Positions 37,756 to 48,406 are shown, counted from the stretch's first letter. The stretch: DNA of 50,433 bases from Pseudomonadota bacterium (GCA_029776255.1 JAKOTN010000057.1:1-50433); one strand, 5' to 3'. A program made the numbers and translations. The notes: generated by a model from the sequence alone, not told the origin.

Positions 37756-38859
37756 ATGTCCGGCAACACTATTGGCACTCTGTTTGCAGTGACATCGTTT
37801 GGCGAATCGCATGGTCCGGCGATCGGCTGTGTCGTCGATGGGTGCCCTCCCGGGCTGGCGCTTGAAACAGCCGATATTCAGGTGGAACTTGATCGCCGTA
37901 AACCGGGCACCTCGCGGCATGTGACACAGCGGCGTGAATCGGATGAGGTTGAGATTTTGTCGGGTGTTTTTCAGGGCAAGACAACGGGAACGCCGATTGC
38001 CCTGTTAATCCGTAACCAAGATCAGCGCAGCAAGGACTACGGTGACATCGCCGAGACTTTTCGGCCGGGGCATGCCGACTACGTGTATACGCAGAAATAC
38101 GGTATTCGTGACTTTCGCGGCGGAGGCCGCTCGTCGGCGCGCGAGACGGCCGTGCGTGTCGCGGCAGGCGCCATCGCCCGTAAATGGCTGACCGAGCGCC
38201 ATGGGGTAAACATCTTTGGCTGGATGAGCCAGTTGGGGCCGATTGAAATCCCCTTTGTTGCCGCCGCTGAAATTGCCGGCAATCCATTCTTCGCTCCGAA
38301 TGCGGCGATTGTCCCGCGGCTAGAGGAGTACATGGATCAACTGCGTAAATCCGGGGACTCGATTGGTGCGCGCATCTCCGTTTGCGCGACCGGGGTGCCG
38401 CCAGGTTGGGGGGAACCCGTTTATGGTCGCCTGGATGCCGAGATTGCCTATGCAATGATGGGAATCAATGCCGTCAAGGGCGTCGAGATAGGCGCCGGTT
38501 TTGCCAGTGTTGCCCAGAAAGGTAGTGAGCACGGCGACGAGATGACTCCTCAAGGGTTTCTCGGTAATCAGGCCGGAGGGGTGCTTGGTGGCATCTCGAC
38601 CGGTCAGGACCTTCTTGTCAATGTGGCGATCAAACCGACGTCCAGCATTCGTTTGCCGCGTCGTTCGGTTAATCTGGCTGGTGAGGCGACGACGGTTGAA
38701 ACGCATGGTCGTCACGACCCCTGCGTGGGCATTCGCGCGACGCCGGTGGTCGAAGCCATGTTGGCCTTGGTGCTTATCGACCAGGCACTTCGCCATCGCG
38801 CGCAATGCGCCGATGTGCGTTGTTCAACGCAGCGAATTGGCACTCCGGCATCGGGATGA
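37756..38859 (+). CDS. aroC: Chorismate synthase
   Basis: The 367-residue FMN-dependent enzyme makes chorismate, the last shikimate step. It shows [40 protein letters not shown], and [13 protein letters not shown] with its basic residues. ATG 37756 follows GAAAGGA at a good distance. An extended -10 (TGGTAGACT, ending at 37724) lies upstream without a clear -35. It stands apart from the aroKB cluster in this window. Confidence 0.97.
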   Translation: MSGNTIGTLFAVTSFGESHGPAIGCVVDGCPPGLALETADIQVELDRRKPGTSRHVTQRRESDEVEILSGVFQGKTTGTPIALLIRNQDQRSKDYGDIAETFRPGHADYVYTQKYGIRDFRGGGRSSARETAVRVAAGAIARKWLTERHGVNIFGWMSQLGPIEIPFVAAAEIAGNPFFAPNAAIVPRLEEYMDQLRKSGDSIGARISVCATGVPPGWGEPVYGRLDAEIAYAMMGINAVKGVEIGAGFASVAQKGSEHGDEMTPQGFLGNQAGGVLGGISTGQDLLVNVAIKPTSSIRLPRRSVNLAGEATTVETHGRHDPCVGIRATPVVEAMLALVLIDQALRHRAQCADVRCSTQRIGTPASG

Positions 38860-38885
38860 CGGGCGATCTCCGCCGTGGTTATAAT
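38856..38885 (+). promoter_or_regulatory. Candidate promoter of the YdcH-like gene
   Basis: ATGACG (38856-38861) and a perfect TATAAT (38880-38885) are 18 bp apart; the -35 box overlaps the aroC stop codon. Confidence 0.6.
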
Positions 38886-38932
38886 CGCGTGCACCGGTCG
38901 CGCATGGGGCGGATCGGGATCAGCGAGAGGCG

Positions 38933-39190
38933 ATGATCATGCAAGTTGAACACCACGACCTTCACCATGAATTTCCCGAGTATCTGGAGTCGATTCAAGC
39001 GTTGAAAACCGCCAACGAACTGTTTGGCAATTTGTACGAAGAATATGAGGACCTGACTAAAGAAGTCGAGCGCCTTGAAGAAGAAGACTTGCCGGTTGAC
39101 GATTTCACTATCGAAAACATGAAGAAACATCGTGTGCGCTTGAAAGACCAGATGTACAAAATGCTCCGCGCTTTCCAGAACGGCGGTTAA
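38933..39190 (+). CDS. YdcH family protein (DUF465)
   Basis: The 85-residue acidic protein is largely coiled-coil, with the family-like end VRLKDQMYKMLRAF. DUF465 proteins are common in proteobacteria but have no settled function. GAGAGG precedes the ATG at a good distance, and there is a strong candidate promoter upstream. It appears to be a single-gene unit. Confidence 0.85.
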   Translation: MIMQVEHHDLHHEFPEYLESIQALKTANELFGNLYEEYEDLTKEVERLEEEDLPVDDFTIENMKKHRVRLKDQMYKMLRAFQNGG

Positions 39191-39235
39191 GAGATCGCGG
39201 TCGGCCTTGCCCGAGGCATCCGGTAAAATCGCCGG

Positions 39236-40405
39236 ATGCACGTACTTCCTTATTGGCGCCTTTCGGGCTACTACTTCTTCTACTTCGCCTTTATCGGCGC
39301 CTTCTCGCCTTATTTTGGGCTTTATCTCCAGTCGTTGTCGTTTTCTGCCTGGGACATTGGCTTGCTGATGTCGCAGATGCAGTTGATGCGTTTGTTTGCG
39401 CCCTATTTGTGGGGGGCTTTCGCCGATCGCCTGGGGCGACGAGTGGCCGTGGTGCGCCTCGCCGCGGTGCTCAGTCTTTTCGGCTTCAGTGTGTTTTTCT
39501 TCGTGCGCGGCTTCGCGGCGATGATGTTGGCCATGACATTGCTCGCTTTTTTCTGGAGCGCCGCGTTACCTTTGGTGGAAACGATTACTTTCAGCCACTT
39601 GCGTGACGCATCATCGCGCTACAGCCGTATCCGTCTATGGGGATCGATCGGTTTCATCGCTGCGGTGATGGGCGCCGGCGCGTTGCTCGACCTTGTGCCC
39701 TTGCCGGGTTTGCTGTGGGTGCTGGCGGTTACCTTGAGCGGGATTTTCATTTTCGCGCTGACCATTCCTGAAGCGCCAATGCATCAAGCGGCTGGCGAGC
39801 AGCTTCCCGTCGGTCGAATACTCCGTCAGTCGCGCGTCAAGGCTCTGTTTTTCGCCTGTTTTGCAATGTCTGCGGCGCATGGCGCACTCTATGTTTTTTA
39901 TTCGATTCACCTGTCCAATCACCACTACAGCAAATTTCTGGTTGGCTGTTTATGGTCTTTCGGCGTGTTGGCGGAGATTGTGGTGTTTTTGTGCATGGCC
40001 GCTCTGTCACGGCGTTTCGGACTGCGTACCGTTCTGTCGCTGAGTTTCGCCGCCGCGGTTGTCCGCTTTCTGATGATTGCCTGGGGAGCGGACTGGTTGT
40101 CGATACTGGTGTTGGCGCAGTTGTTGCACGGTCTGACTTTCGGGGCGTATCACGCGGCGTCGATCGCAGCGGTCAATCGCTGGTTTCCGGGGCGTGCGCA
40201 GGCACGTGGGCAGGCGTTGTACTCGAGTCTGTCGTTTGGTGCCGGCGGTTTGCTCGGCGGATTGTTGAGCGGTTGGACCTGGGAGGCATGGGGAGCCGCG
40301 TCGACATACGTTTTGAGTTCCGGATTCGCCGCGCTTGGCTGGATCTGCGTTACGCGTTGGGTAACGATCACCGATCTGGCCCACGCCGACGGACGTTCGG
40401 CTTAA
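39236..40405 (+). CDS. MFS transporter of the MFS_1-like (HcaT/LacY-like) type
   Basis: The 389-residue protein has about 12 membrane helices. The N-terminus YWRLSGYYFFYFAFIGAFSP and the loop GAFADRLGRR are typical of PF12832-like transporters. The substrate cannot be predicted. No Shine-Dalgarno precedes the ATG, and a TAAAAT box ends only six bases before it, suggesting a leaderless or very short-leader mRNA. Confidence 0.9.
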   Translation: MHVLPYWRLSGYYFFYFAFIGAFSPYFGLYLQSLSFSAWDIGLLMSQMQLMRLFAPYLWGAFADRLGRRVAVVRLAAVLSLFGFSVFFFVRGFAAMMLAMTLLAFFWSAALPLVETITFSHLRDASSRYSRIRLWGSIGFIAAVMGAGALLDLVPLPGLLWVLAVTLSGIFIFALTIPEAPMHQAAGEQLPVGRILRQSRVKALFFACFAMSAAHGALYVFYSIHLSNHHYSKFLVGCLWSFGVLAEIVVFLCMAALSRRFGLRTVLSLSFAAAVVRFLMIAWGADWLSILVLAQLLHGLTFGAYHAASIAAVNRWFPGRAQARGQALYSSLSFGAGGLLGGLLSGWTWEAWGAASTYVLSSGFAALGWICVTRWVTITDLAHADGRSA

Positions 40406-40528
40406 CGCGGGTTCAAGGAAATTGTGGCGACCAGGCATCAGGCATGTCGAGGAGGCAATTTGTAATGCCACGCCATTTGCGTACCGTTCCGTGCTCGTCG
40501 GTGCGGTCGGGTACTGGCTGGCGCGTCG

Positions 40529-40558
40529 CTGACAGCGGGAAGGTCGCTGTGACATAAT
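40529..40558 (+). promoter_or_regulatory. Candidate promoter of the leuC-leuD-leuB region
   Basis: CTGACA (40529-40534) and CATAAT (40553-40558) are 18 bp apart, leaving a leader of about 40 bases before leuC. No leucine-rich leader peptide was found. Confidence 0.55.
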
Positions 40559-40606
40559 CGGCCCTTCGATTTCGTGTGACGGGCCTGGACCCGACGGATT
40601 AACACC

Positions 40607-42040
40607 ATGCCGCAGACTCTTTACGAAAAACTTTGGCAGGATCACGTGGTGCATCAGGAGGCTGATGGCACCGCATTAATTTACATCGACCGGCATTTGA
40701 TTCACGAGGTGACCAGTCCGCAAGCCTTTGAGGGCCTCAAGCTGGCTGGCCGCAAGCCGTGGCGAGTGTCGTCGATCATGGCGACCGCCGATCACAATAC
40801 GCCGACCGATCATTGGGATCGGGGCATCGAGGACCCGGTGTCACGGCTCCAGGTCGAAACGCTCGACGAAAATATTCGCGAATTCGGTGCCTTGGCATAT
40901 TTTCCATTCAAGGACCCGCGCCAAGGCATCGTTCATGTGGTCGGTCCGGAAAGCGGCGCCACCTTGCCTGGAATGACGGTCGTTTGTGGCGATTCGCACA
41001 CCAGCACGCACGGGGCGTTCGCGTGCATGGCGCATGGCATCGGTACGTCCGAGGTCGAACACGTTCTGGCGACGCAATGCCTGCTGCAAAAACGCTCTAA
41101 AACAATGCAGATTCGCGTCAGCGGCGTGCTTGGCCAGGGTGTCACCGCCAAGGATCTGGCCCTGGCGGTCATCGGGCGCATTGGTACGGCGGGTGGTACC
41201 GGGTTTGCCATCGAGTTCGCCGGCAGTGCGATTCGGGGCTTGTCGATGGAAGGGCGGATGACCCTTTGCAACATGGCCATCGAAGCGGGCGCGCGCATGG
41301 GCATGGTGGCGGTCGACGAGGTGACGATCGACTATCTACGCGGTCGCCCCTATGCACCGCAAGGCGCGGCGTGGGATCGCGCGCTGGTCGTCTGGCGGAA
41401 GTTGCACAGCGACGAGGGTGCCCGTTTCGATAGCGTGCTGGATTTCGTCGCCGAAGACATTCGACCGCAGGTGACGTGGGGAACGTCGCCGGAAATGGTC
41501 GTGTCGATCGACGCCTGCGTTCCCGATCCGACCGATCAGCCAGACGCCGTGAAGCGCGAAGGCATGGGGCGTGCCTTGCATTACATGGGCTTGCAGCCAA
41601 ACATGCCGATTCGGGACATTCGGCTCGACAAGGTTTTCATCGGTTCATGCACCAACTCGAGGATCGAGGATTTGCGAGCGGCGGCGGATGTCGTCCGGGG
41701 TCGAAAAGTGGCGAGTAGCATTCAACTGGCCTTGGTCGTGCCGGGTTCCGGCCTGGTCAAGCAGCAGGCGGAAAGTGAAGGGCTCGACCGCGTTTTTCGC
41801 GCGGCGGGTTTCGAATGGCGCGAACCCGGTTGTTCGATGTGCCTGGCAATGAACGCCGATCGGCTGGAGCCTGGCGAGCGTTGTGCATCGACATCGAACC
41901 GTAACTTCGAAGGTCGGCAGGGGGCGGGCGGGAGGACACACCTGGTGAGTCCCGAAATGGCGGCCGCGGCAGCGATTGCCGGGCATTTCTGCGAACCGGC
42001 GATGTTGGATTCTTTGTCTGAAATGAGGAAAACACCATGA
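40607..42040 (+). CDS. leuC: 3-isopropylmalate dehydratase, large subunit
   Basis: This 477-residue aconitase-family subunit isomerises 2- to 3-isopropylmalate in leucine synthesis. The 4Fe-4S ligands are Cys348 ([14 protein letters not shown]) and Cys409/Cys412 ([14 protein letters not shown]). Other signatures are ATADHNTPT and [20 protein letters not shown]. Its stop overlaps the ATG of a small lipoprotein gene (ATGA). Confidence 0.98.
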   Translation: MPQTLYEKLWQDHVVHQEADGTALIYIDRHLIHEVTSPQAFEGLKLAGRKPWRVSSIMATADHNTPTDHWDRGIEDPVSRLQVETLDENIREFGALAYFPFKDPRQGIVHVVGPESGATLPGMTVVCGDSHTSTHGAFACMAHGIGTSEVEHVLATQCLLQKRSKTMQIRVSGVLGQGVTAKDLALAVIGRIGTAGGTGFAIEFAGSAIRGLSMEGRMTLCNMAIEAGARMGMVAVDEVTIDYLRGRPYAPQGAAWDRALVVWRKLHSDEGARFDSVLDFVAEDIRPQVTWGTSPEMVVSIDACVPDPTDQPDAVKREGMGRALHYMGLQPNMPIRDIRLDKVFIGSCTNSRIEDLRAAADVVRGRKVASSIQLALVVPGSGLVKQQAESEGLDRVFRAAGFEWREPGCSMCLAMNADRLEPGERCASTSNRNFEGRQGAGGRTHLVSPEMAAAAAIAGHFCEPAMLDSLSEMRKTP

Positions 42041-42165
42041 AAAACTCGATGTTGATCCTGATGGTTTTCGCCAGTGCCTTTTCCGTTGTCGCCTGCAATA
42101 CGGTACAAGGCGTCGGAAAGGATATTCAAAAAGGCGGCGAAGCGATCGAGAGGGTGGCCAGATGA
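42037..42165 (+). CDS. Entericidin A/B family small lipoprotein
   Basis: The 42-residue peptide has a lipoprotein signal ending VVAC (Cys20) and the entericidin signature [18 protein letters not shown]. The mature part is only ~23 residues, lipid-anchored. E. coli entericidins were described as a toxin/antidote pair, but in betaproteobacteria single copies between leuC and leuD are usual, and the function here is unknown. Its ATG overlaps the leuC stop, and leuD begins 21 bases after it, so it is embedded in the leucine operon. Confidence 0.9.
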   Translation: MKNSMLILMVFASAFSVVACNTVQGVGKDIQKGGEAIERVAR

Positions 42166-42186
42166 GGGTTTTTTCCAGGGAGGCGC

Positions 42187-42825
42187 ATGGACAAGTTCGT
42201 TTGCCTTGACGGGGTGGTGGCGCCACTGGATCGCGCCAATGTCGATACCGATGCCATCATCCCCAAGCAATTTCTGAAGTCGATCAAGCGCGCTGGTTTT
42301 GGCCCGAATCTGTTCGATGAATGGCGCTACCTCGATGTCGGTCAGCCGGGGCAGGATAATTCGTCGCGCCCGCTCAATCCATCGTTCGTTCTCAACCAGC
42401 CGCGCTACCAGGGGGCGACGATTTTGCTGACGCGCAAGAATTTCGGTTGCGGCAGTTCGCGCGAGCACGCCCCCTGGGCGTTGCTCGACTTTGGTTTTCG
42501 TGCGGTGATCGCCGAGAGTTTCGCCGACATCTTTTTCAACAACTGCTTCAAGAACGGCATCTTGCCGGTCGTACTGTCGGCATCGGAAATCGACGATTTG
42601 TTCGCGCTGGTCGAGGCGACACCGGCTTGCACATTGCTGATCGACCTGGAACGACAACTGGTGCGCCGCCCGGACGGCCGGGAACTATCGTTCGCGGTAG
42701 ACCCGTTTCGCCGGGAGTGCCTGTTGAACGGCTGGGACGATATCGGGCTCACCTTGCGGCATGCCGATCTGATCAAGGCTTTTGAAGAAAAACGGCGCAT
42801 CGAACAGCCTTGGCTGTTTGCTTGA
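42187..42825 (+). CDS. leuD: 3-isopropylmalate dehydratase, small subunit
   Basis: The 212-residue swivel-domain subunit pairs with LeuC. Signatures are [35 protein letters not shown] and [26 protein letters not shown] precedes the ATG. leuB starts 11 bases after its stop. Confidence 0.98.
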   Translation: MDKFVCLDGVVAPLDRANVDTDAIIPKQFLKSIKRAGFGPNLFDEWRYLDVGQPGQDNSSRPLNPSFVLNQPRYQGATILLTRKNFGCGSSREHAPWALLDFGFRAVIAESFADIFFNNCFKNGILPVVLSASEIDDLFALVEATPACTLLIDLERQLVRRPDGRELSFAVDPFRRECLLNGWDDIGLTLRHADLIKAFEEKRRIEQPWLFA

Positions 42826-42836
42826 GGGAAGAGGGA

Positions 42837-43901
42837 ATGAAGATTTGTGTACTTCCGGGCGACGGCATCGGGCCGGAAATTATCGCTGAGGCCGTGCGTG
42901 TGTTGCGGGCCCTGGATCTCGGTTGCGAGATGGAGGAAGCGCAGCTTGGCGGCTGCGCGGTCGACGCCACTGGCGATCCCTATCCGGAAGCGACCCAGCG
43001 CATCGCCCGGGAAGCCGATGCGGTGTTGCTCGGCGCCGTCGGTGGTCCACGATGGGATACCTTGCCGCGGCCGCAGCGACCGGAGCGAGGTTTGCTTGGC
43101 ATCCGCCAGCAACTCGGTCTGTTTGCCAATCTGCGTCCAGCGATCCTCTATCCCGAATTGGCCAACGCCTCGACACTGAAATCCGAAGTGGTGGCCGGAC
43201 TCGATATTTTGATCGTCCGCGAACTGACCGGCGATATTTATTTCGGACAACCGCGCGGTATCGAGATGCGCGACGTCGCCGGTCGGCAGGAGCGCTACGG
43301 TTTCAACACCATGCATTACAGCGAAAGCGAAATTCGGCGGATCGTGCGCGTTGCTTTCGAGGCGGCGCGCAAACGGGGCCGCAAATTGTGTTCGGTAGAC
43401 AAGATGAACGTTCTGGAAACCACGCAATTGTGGCGTGATGTGGCGAATGAGGTCGCTGTCGACTACCCTGATGTCGAGCTCAGTCACCAACTGGTGGATA
43501 ACGCCGCGATGCAACTGGTGCGCAATCCAAAGCAGTTTGACGTGATCGTTACCGGCAACCTTTTCGGCGACATCTTGTCCGACGAAGCCGCGATGCTGAC
43601 CGGTTCGATCGGCATGCTGCCTTCGGCTTCGCTGGACGCGAACAACAAGGGCTTGTACGAGCCGTGTCACGGTTCGGCGCCCGACATTGTTGGTCAAGGC
43701 GCCGCCAACCCCTTGGCAACCATCCTGTCGGCGGCGATGATGCTGCGTTACACCTTTGCCCAGGACGCCGCGGCCGTGCGCATTGAAGCCGCCGTCAAGA
43801 AAGTGCTTGCCCAGGGTTACCGCACGGCCGACATTTACGAGCCGGGGATGCAAAAGGTGGGCACCCGGGCCATGGGCGATGCGGTTCTGGCGGCGCTGTG
43901 A
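42837..43901 (+). CDS. leuB: 3-isopropylmalate dehydrogenase
   Basis: The 354-residue NAD-dependent enzyme oxidatively decarboxylates 3-isopropylmalate. It shows [10 protein letters not shown], the substrate-binding [24 protein letters not shown] and the NAD/metal segment [23 protein letters not shown] 42837 has GAGGGA closely upstream. Last of the leuCDB genes; asd follows after about 50 bases. Confidence 0.98.
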   Translation: MKICVLPGDGIGPEIIAEAVRVLRALDLGCEMEEAQLGGCAVDATGDPYPEATQRIAREADAVLLGAVGGPRWDTLPRPQRPERGLLGIRQQLGLFANLRPAILYPELANASTLKSEVVAGLDILIVRELTGDIYFGQPRGIEMRDVAGRQERYGFNTMHYSESEIRRIVRVAFEAARKRGRKLCSVDKMNVLETTQLWRDVANEVAVDYPDVELSHQLVDNAAMQLVRNPKQFDVIVTGNLFGDILSDEAAMLTGSIGMLPSASLDANNKGLYEPCHGSAPDIVGQGAANPLATILSAAMMLRYTFAQDAAAVRIEAAVKKVLAQGYRTADIYEPGMQKVGTRAMGDAVLAAL

Positions 43902-43949
43902 GGTTTTGAATCGATTTTGTAAGTTGTTTTCTTGGTAAAGGTCATGGCA

Positions 43950-45080
43950 ATGATGAAGGTCGGTCTGGTGGGTTGGCGCGGCATGGTCGGTTCGGTGCTG
44001 ATGCAAAGAATGGTCGATGAAGGCGATTTCGCACACATCGAACCGCTCTATTTTTCGACTTCCGCCGTTGGCGGCAAGGCGCCCGTTCTTGCCGGAAAGG
44101 ACGCCGGAACGTTGCAGGACGCCATGTCAATCAAGGCACTGCAACAGATGGATGCTATCGTGACCTGCCAGGGCGGCGATTACACCAAGGAAATCTTTCC
44201 AAAACTTCGTGCTGCCGGCTGGAATGGTCACTGGATAGATGCCGCATCGACCTTGCGCATGAACGATGAGGCCGTGATCGTTCTCGACCCGGTCAATCTG
44301 GACGTTATCCAGGGCGCGCTCGTCAAAGGTGGGCGAAACTGGATTGGCGGTAATTGCACGGTTTCCCTGATGCTGATGGGTTTGGGAGGACTGTTCCGCC
44401 ACAATCTCGTCGAGTGGATCAGCGCCATGACTTATCAGGCCGCGTCTGGCGCCGGGGCGCAGAACATGCGCGAATTGTTGGCGCAGATGGGAGCCTTGCA
44501 CGAGGCAGTCAAGGCTGAACTGGCGGACCCGGCCAGCGCGATTCTCGATATCGACCGCAAGGTGGCGGAAGCGATGCGTTCCAGTCACTTTCCGACCCGC
44601 CATTTTCGCGCCACGGCGCTTGCAGGCAGTTTGATTCCCTGGATCGACGTGCCGGTGGAAGGCGGTCAATCGAAGGAAGAATGGAAAGGCGGCGCCGAGT
44701 GCAACAAAATTCTCGGGCGCCCGCCATTCCGTACACCAGGCAGCATTCCGGTGGACGGGCTGTGTGTACGCATTGGCGCCATGCGCTGCCATTCGCAAGG
44801 GTTGACCATCAAGCTGAACCGCGATCTTCCCCTCGATGAGTTGACGGGTATTATTGCGCAAGGCAATCAGTGGGTTAAGGTTGTTCCGAACGAGCGCGAA
44901 ATCAGTGAGCGCGATCTGACTCCCGCAGCGGTGACAGGTACCTTGTCGGTCCCCGTGGGACGCTTGCACAAGTTGGCGATGGGTCCCGAATACCTGGGTG
45001 CTTTCACCGTCGGCGACCAGTTGTTATGGGGTGCCGCGGAGCCGTTGCGACGTATGTTGCGCATTCTTATCGAGAGATGA
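43950..45080 (+). CDS. asd: Aspartate-semialdehyde dehydrogenase
   Basis: The ~376-residue enzyme reduces aspartyl phosphate to the semialdehyde, a branch point for Lys, DAP, Thr and Met. It has the NADP-binding start [19 protein letters not shown], the active-site cysteine in GGNCTVSLM (Cys136), and the C-terminal [16 protein letters not shown] segment with the catalytic His. It belongs to the Gram-negative subgroup. Among clustered ATGs, 43950 is best spaced from AAAGG (43937-43941); 43944 and TTG 43932 are alternatives. Confidence 0.97.
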   Translation: MMKVGLVGWRGMVGSVLMQRMVDEGDFAHIEPLYFSTSAVGGKAPVLAGKDAGTLQDAMSIKALQQMDAIVTCQGGDYTKEIFPKLRAAGWNGHWIDAASTLRMNDEAVIVLDPVNLDVIQGALVKGGRNWIGGNCTVSLMLMGLGGLFRHNLVEWISAMTYQAASGAGAQNMRELLAQMGALHEAVKAELADPASAILDIDRKVAEAMRSSHFPTRHFRATALAGSLIPWIDVPVEGGQSKEEWKGGAECNKILGRPPFRTPGSIPVDGLCVRIGAMRCHSQGLTIKLNRDLPLDELTGIIAQGNQWVKVVPNEREISERDLTPAAVTGTLSVPVGRLHKLAMGPEYLGAFTVGDQLLWGAAEPLRRMLRILIER

Positions 45081-45217
45081 TTTAAGTAAAAAAACCTGCT
45101 GCGCATAAAATCGGTTCGTGGCGTTGGTGAATCACCGAATAGAAACAGGTATAGCTTGCATGGCTAACACCGCGATGTTATTTTAATAATTCCGATTTCG
45201 ACGCTCAGGGTTGCGCC

Positions 45218-48200
45218 GTGGCCAAAAAAACAGATCAAAAACCAAAGAACCCCAGGCTCAAGGCGTCCGCGTGGGTGGTCGCGTCGTCTCTGATGATTGC
45301 GGCATGCCCTTTCACTGCGGATGCGGCTGGTTTGGGCAAGGTCACCGTCTTTTCCGCTCTCGGGCAGCCCTTGCGAGCCGAGGTGGAAGTTTTCGCCTCC
45401 CGCGAAGAACTCGCGGGAATGAGGGCACAACTCGCCGCGCAAGACGCTTATAAACAGGCTGGCGTGGACTACTCTCCCTCGCTGGCTGGCATCGGTTTCA
45501 GCATCGGCAAGCGTGCGAATGGGCAGCCGGTCATCCGGCTCAGCTCCGACAGAGCGATCAACGATCCTTTTGTGGATTTGTTGCTTGAACTGAATTGGTC
45601 GGCGGGCCGTTTGGTAAGGGAATATACCTTCCTGCTCGACCCCCCTGAATTTGCCGCGAAAAACGCTATTGCGCCAACGATCGCCAAGCCTGTGGTCGCC
45701 AGCCGGTTGCCGCCGGAGGAAAAACCTGCCAAAACCGACAGGGCCGACAAAACCGATCACGTGCGTGCGCGACCCGTTCGTCAAGCGGCAAAACCGGCGG
45801 CGGAGGGCGGGACAGCCTACGAAGTCAAGCGGGGTGAGACTCTCGGCAAGATTGCCAATGAAACGCGCCCCGAGGGTGTGTCGCTCGATCAGATGCTGGT
45901 TGGAATTTTCCGGGCCAATCAGGAGGCTTTCGATCGTGGCAACATGAATCGCCTGCAGGCCGGAAGAATTCTCACCATTCCGGAGAAACAGGCGCTTGAA
46001 GCGATCCCGCGCGATGAGGCGAGACGCTCCGTACTTGCCCAGTCGTCGGACTGGAGTGGCTATCGTCGAAAACTAGCCGCCGGTGCCGTGGATGCGCCCG
46101 TTGCGGAAGCGGCGCCAACGCGGCAGCAAGCGGCTGGCAAAATCACTGCCAAGGTCGAAGACAAGGCGGCGCCGGCAGTCGAACCCAAGGATCAGTTGAA
46201 AGTTTCGAAAACGGAGGGGCCGGGTAGCAGGTCCACTACCGCGAAGCGTTCTGACGAAGACTTGATCGCCAAGGAAAAAGCGCTTCGTGATGCCAACGAG
46301 CGTTTGGCGAGTCTGGAGAAAAACGTCGCCGAGTTGCAAAAGCTCGTCGAGTTGAAGAGCAGGACGTTGGCCGAGCTGGAAAAACAGTCGACCGGCAAGC
46401 CGGCCGCCAGTATCGAAACCAAAAAAACGGGAGACGACAACCGTCCGCCGAGTCCCGTCGCGCCACCACCAATGCCCGCTGCCGCTCCGGCGCCAGTGGC
46501 CGCGCCCGCAGGTGTGACGCCGCCGTCGCCACCGCCTGCGACAGCTCCTGCGACCAATGTGGCGCCACTGGCTTCGACGCCGCCTGTCGCCGCGCCGGCG
46601 GTCGCGCCAAAACCGGCCGATCTGCCGGTGGAGGTTGCCAAACCAGTGGAGGGGACGAAGCAGGAAGACGCAAAACCAGCCGAGCCGCCGCCGGTGGAGC
46701 CGCCCAAGCCGGTTGAACCACCGAAACCGGTAGAAAAACCGAAGCCAAAGGTGGTGGTGGCGCCGCCGGAAGAGCCCGGTTTTATCGAAGAAATGTTGAC
46801 CAGCACGCCGTTTCTCGCTGGTGGTGGCGTGCTTGCTGCCTTGGGAATCGCCTACTGGCTTGCAAGACGCCGGCGGCAGGGCGAGGCGGAACGCTCGCTC
46901 GATGCGACCAGTACTCTGGGACCACCATCCGACGGCTTGGCCTCGAATTCCGTGTTTCGCAGTGCCGGCGGGCAGAGTGTCGATACCTCGCATTCGATGA
47001 TGTCGCAAACCGATTTCAGTCAGGCAGGTCCCGGTAGCATCGACACCGATGAGGTGGACCCTGTCGCCGAAGCCGATGTTTACATGGCGTACGGCCGCGA
47101 TGCGCAGGCCGAGGAGATTCTGCTCGAAGCCAAACAGAAAGATCCTGCCCGGCATGCGATTCATACCAAGCTGCTTGAAATTTACCTGGCACGTGGGGAT
47201 GTAAAACCGTTTGATATAACGGCTACGGAATTGTTTGATGCCACCGGTGGCGTGGGGCCCGATTGGGAGAAGGCGGCGGCAATGGGCCGTCAACTGGATC
47301 CCAAGAATCCAATGTTCGGAGGCGCGGCGACTGTCGATTCCGAGCCTGCCGACGCCGCGACGACGATGTTGGTTCGTCCCGAAAAATTGGTGGATACGGT
47401 CACGCGGCCGGGCGAATTGTCCCAGATAGCGCAAGAAGCCTCCGCGGCGGTGGCGATTTCCCGGTTCGTGTCCGAAGGCAACGCAGCGTCAATGGCGCGG
47501 CAGTCGTTGACAAAGGACGATCCGGCGGATTTGCCGTTCGATCTGGGTGAGCCTTTACCGGAGGAACGCGGTTTTGGCGACATGCCGCGTCCTGACGCGA
47601 CGGTGACCACAGCCACGCCGCCGCCGAACAGTGGGCCAATCGATTTCGATCTCGCATCGTCCTTCTCCACGGGGTCTGGCGTAGACACCTTGGATTCGCA
47701 AGCAGCGGAAATCGATGACGATGTCACGGAATTCGTTCACGACTTCGACATTCCGGAAGTGACCATGCTGATCGCGCCGGGAACAGTCGCCGAAAGCGCG
47801 GCAGCGGCCAAGGCCGATGATTCGGGTCTTGGTTTTGACTTCGATTTAACGACGGATCTGCCGAGCAAGGCGTCCTCTCCGACGCAGGTCATGGCATCCG
47901 CGCCAACCCAGGTCATGGCATCCGCTCCGACGCAGGTCATGGCGCCGATGGGTCTGGACGATGTGCTCGATATCGGTAGTTCGGATGCCCAGGGACTGGA
48001 ATTCGACGTCAAGCTGACCGAATCCACTGTTCTCGGTCAGCACTTGCAGCAGTCGACCTTCGATATGTCGTCGATCAGTCTCGATCTGGACGATATCGAC
48101 ACCCCCGGTTCGCCGCTGGAGGACTATGCGCTGGAATCCGAGCATGAGGATACCCTGGTCAACCCGGGTTTCGCGGACGACGAGGCGGAGACGGTGGTAA

Positions 48201-48406
48201 ATCCACAGCTAGGCGAGGCTGCATTGTCGATGGAACCGGAAATCAGTTCTAACGAGGAAGTGGCCACGAAACTCGATCTGGCTGCCGCTTATCACGAAAT
48301 GGGCGATTTCGAGGGGGCTCGCGAACTACTGCAGGAAGTCTTGAAGGATGGCGATCCTGCGCAACGCGAAAAAGCAAACGCAATGATCGGCAAACTTCGC
48401 GAGTAG
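45218..48406 (+). CDS. fimV: FimV-like peptidoglycan-binding polar protein
   Basis: The 1062-residue protein has a signal sequence (ending ADAAGL), the FimV N-terminal domain (GKVTVFSALGQPLRAEVEVF), a LysM domain (~200-250: YEVKRGETLGKIANETRPEG), a coiled-coil (~345-390), a Pro/Ala-rich stretch (~405-520), one membrane helix (~528-550: FLAGGGVLAALGIAYWLARR), a long acidic cytoplasmic part and a C-terminal TPR-like FimV motif (EVATKLDLAAAYHEMGDFEG). FimV of Pseudomonas organises the cell pole for type IV pili and raises cAMP. It starts at GTG 45218 after CAGGG. It lies away from pilMNOPQ but serves the same machinery. Confidence 0.93.
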   Translation: MAKKTDQKPKNPRLKASAWVVASSLMIAACPFTADAAGLGKVTVFSALGQPLRAEVEVFASREELAGMRAQLAAQDAYKQAGVDYSPSLAGIGFSIGKRANGQPVIRLSSDRAINDPFVDLLLELNWSAGRLVREYTFLLDPPEFAAKNAIAPTIAKPVVASRLPPEEKPAKTDRADKTDHVRARPVRQAAKPAAEGGTAYEVKRGETLGKIANETRPEGVSLDQMLVGIFRANQEAFDRGNMNRLQAGRILTIPEKQALEAIPRDEARRSVLAQSSDWSGYRRKLAAGAVDAPVAEAAPTRQQAAGKITAKVEDKAAPAVEPKDQLKVSKTEGPGSRSTTAKRSDEDLIAKEKALRDANERLASLEKNVAELQKLVELKSRTLAELEKQSTGKPAASIETKKTGDDNRPPSPVAPPPMPAAAPAPVAAPAGVTPPSPPPATAPATNVAPLASTPPVAAPAVAPKPADLPVEVAKPVEGTKQEDAKPAEPPPVEPPKPVEPPKPVEKPKPKVVVAPPEEPGFIEEMLTSTPFLAGGGVLAALGIAYWLARRRRQGEAERSLDATSTLGPPSDGLASNSVFRSAGGQSVDTSHSMMSQTDFSQAGPGSIDTDEVDPVAEADVYMAYGRDAQAEEILLEAKQKDPARHAIHTKLLEIYLARGDVKPFDITATELFDATGGVGPDWEKAAAMGRQLDPKNPMFGGAATVDSEPADAATTMLVRPEKLVDTVTRPGELSQIAQEASAAVAISRFVSEGNAASMARQSLTKDDPADLPFDLGEPLPEERGFGDMPRPDATVTTATPPPNSGPIDFDLASSFSTGSGVDTLDSQAAEIDDDVTEFVHDFDIPEVTMLIAPGTVAESAAAAKADDSGLGFDFDLTTDLPSKASSPTQVMASAPTQVMASAPTQVMAPMGLDDVLDIGSSDAQGLEFDVKLTESTVLGQHLQQSTFDMSSISLDLDDIDTPGSPLEDYALESEHEDTLVNPGFADDEAETVVNPQLGEAALSMEPEISSNEEVATKLDLAAAYHEMGDFEGARELLQEVLKDGDPAQREKANAMIGKLRE
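47881..47952 (+). repeat. 24-bp tandem repeat inside fimV
   Basis: Units begin at 47881, 47905 and 47929 (gacgcaggtcatggcatccg... and variants), coding for about 2.6 copies of an eight-residue unit APTQVMAS. The number may vary between strains. Confidence 0.85.

Noticed and set aside
40465-40557. 30-codon ORF with GAGGAGG upstream of leuC (possible leu leader peptide)
   Set aside because: It contains one Leu codon only and no terminator/antiterminator follows, so classical attenuation is not supported. The ribosome-site match may be chance.
42405-44036. 543-codon minus-strand open frame
   Set aside because: It is antisense across leuD, leuB and asd, an effect of high-GC codon use.
45160-45186. 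Eight-codon ORF (MANTAMLF) upstream of fimV
   Set aside because: It has no ribosome-binding site and no link to the fimV start.
46073-47434. 453-codon minus-strand open frame with Arg/Gly repeats
   Set aside because: It mirrors the Pro/Ala-rich linker of FimV on the other strand.
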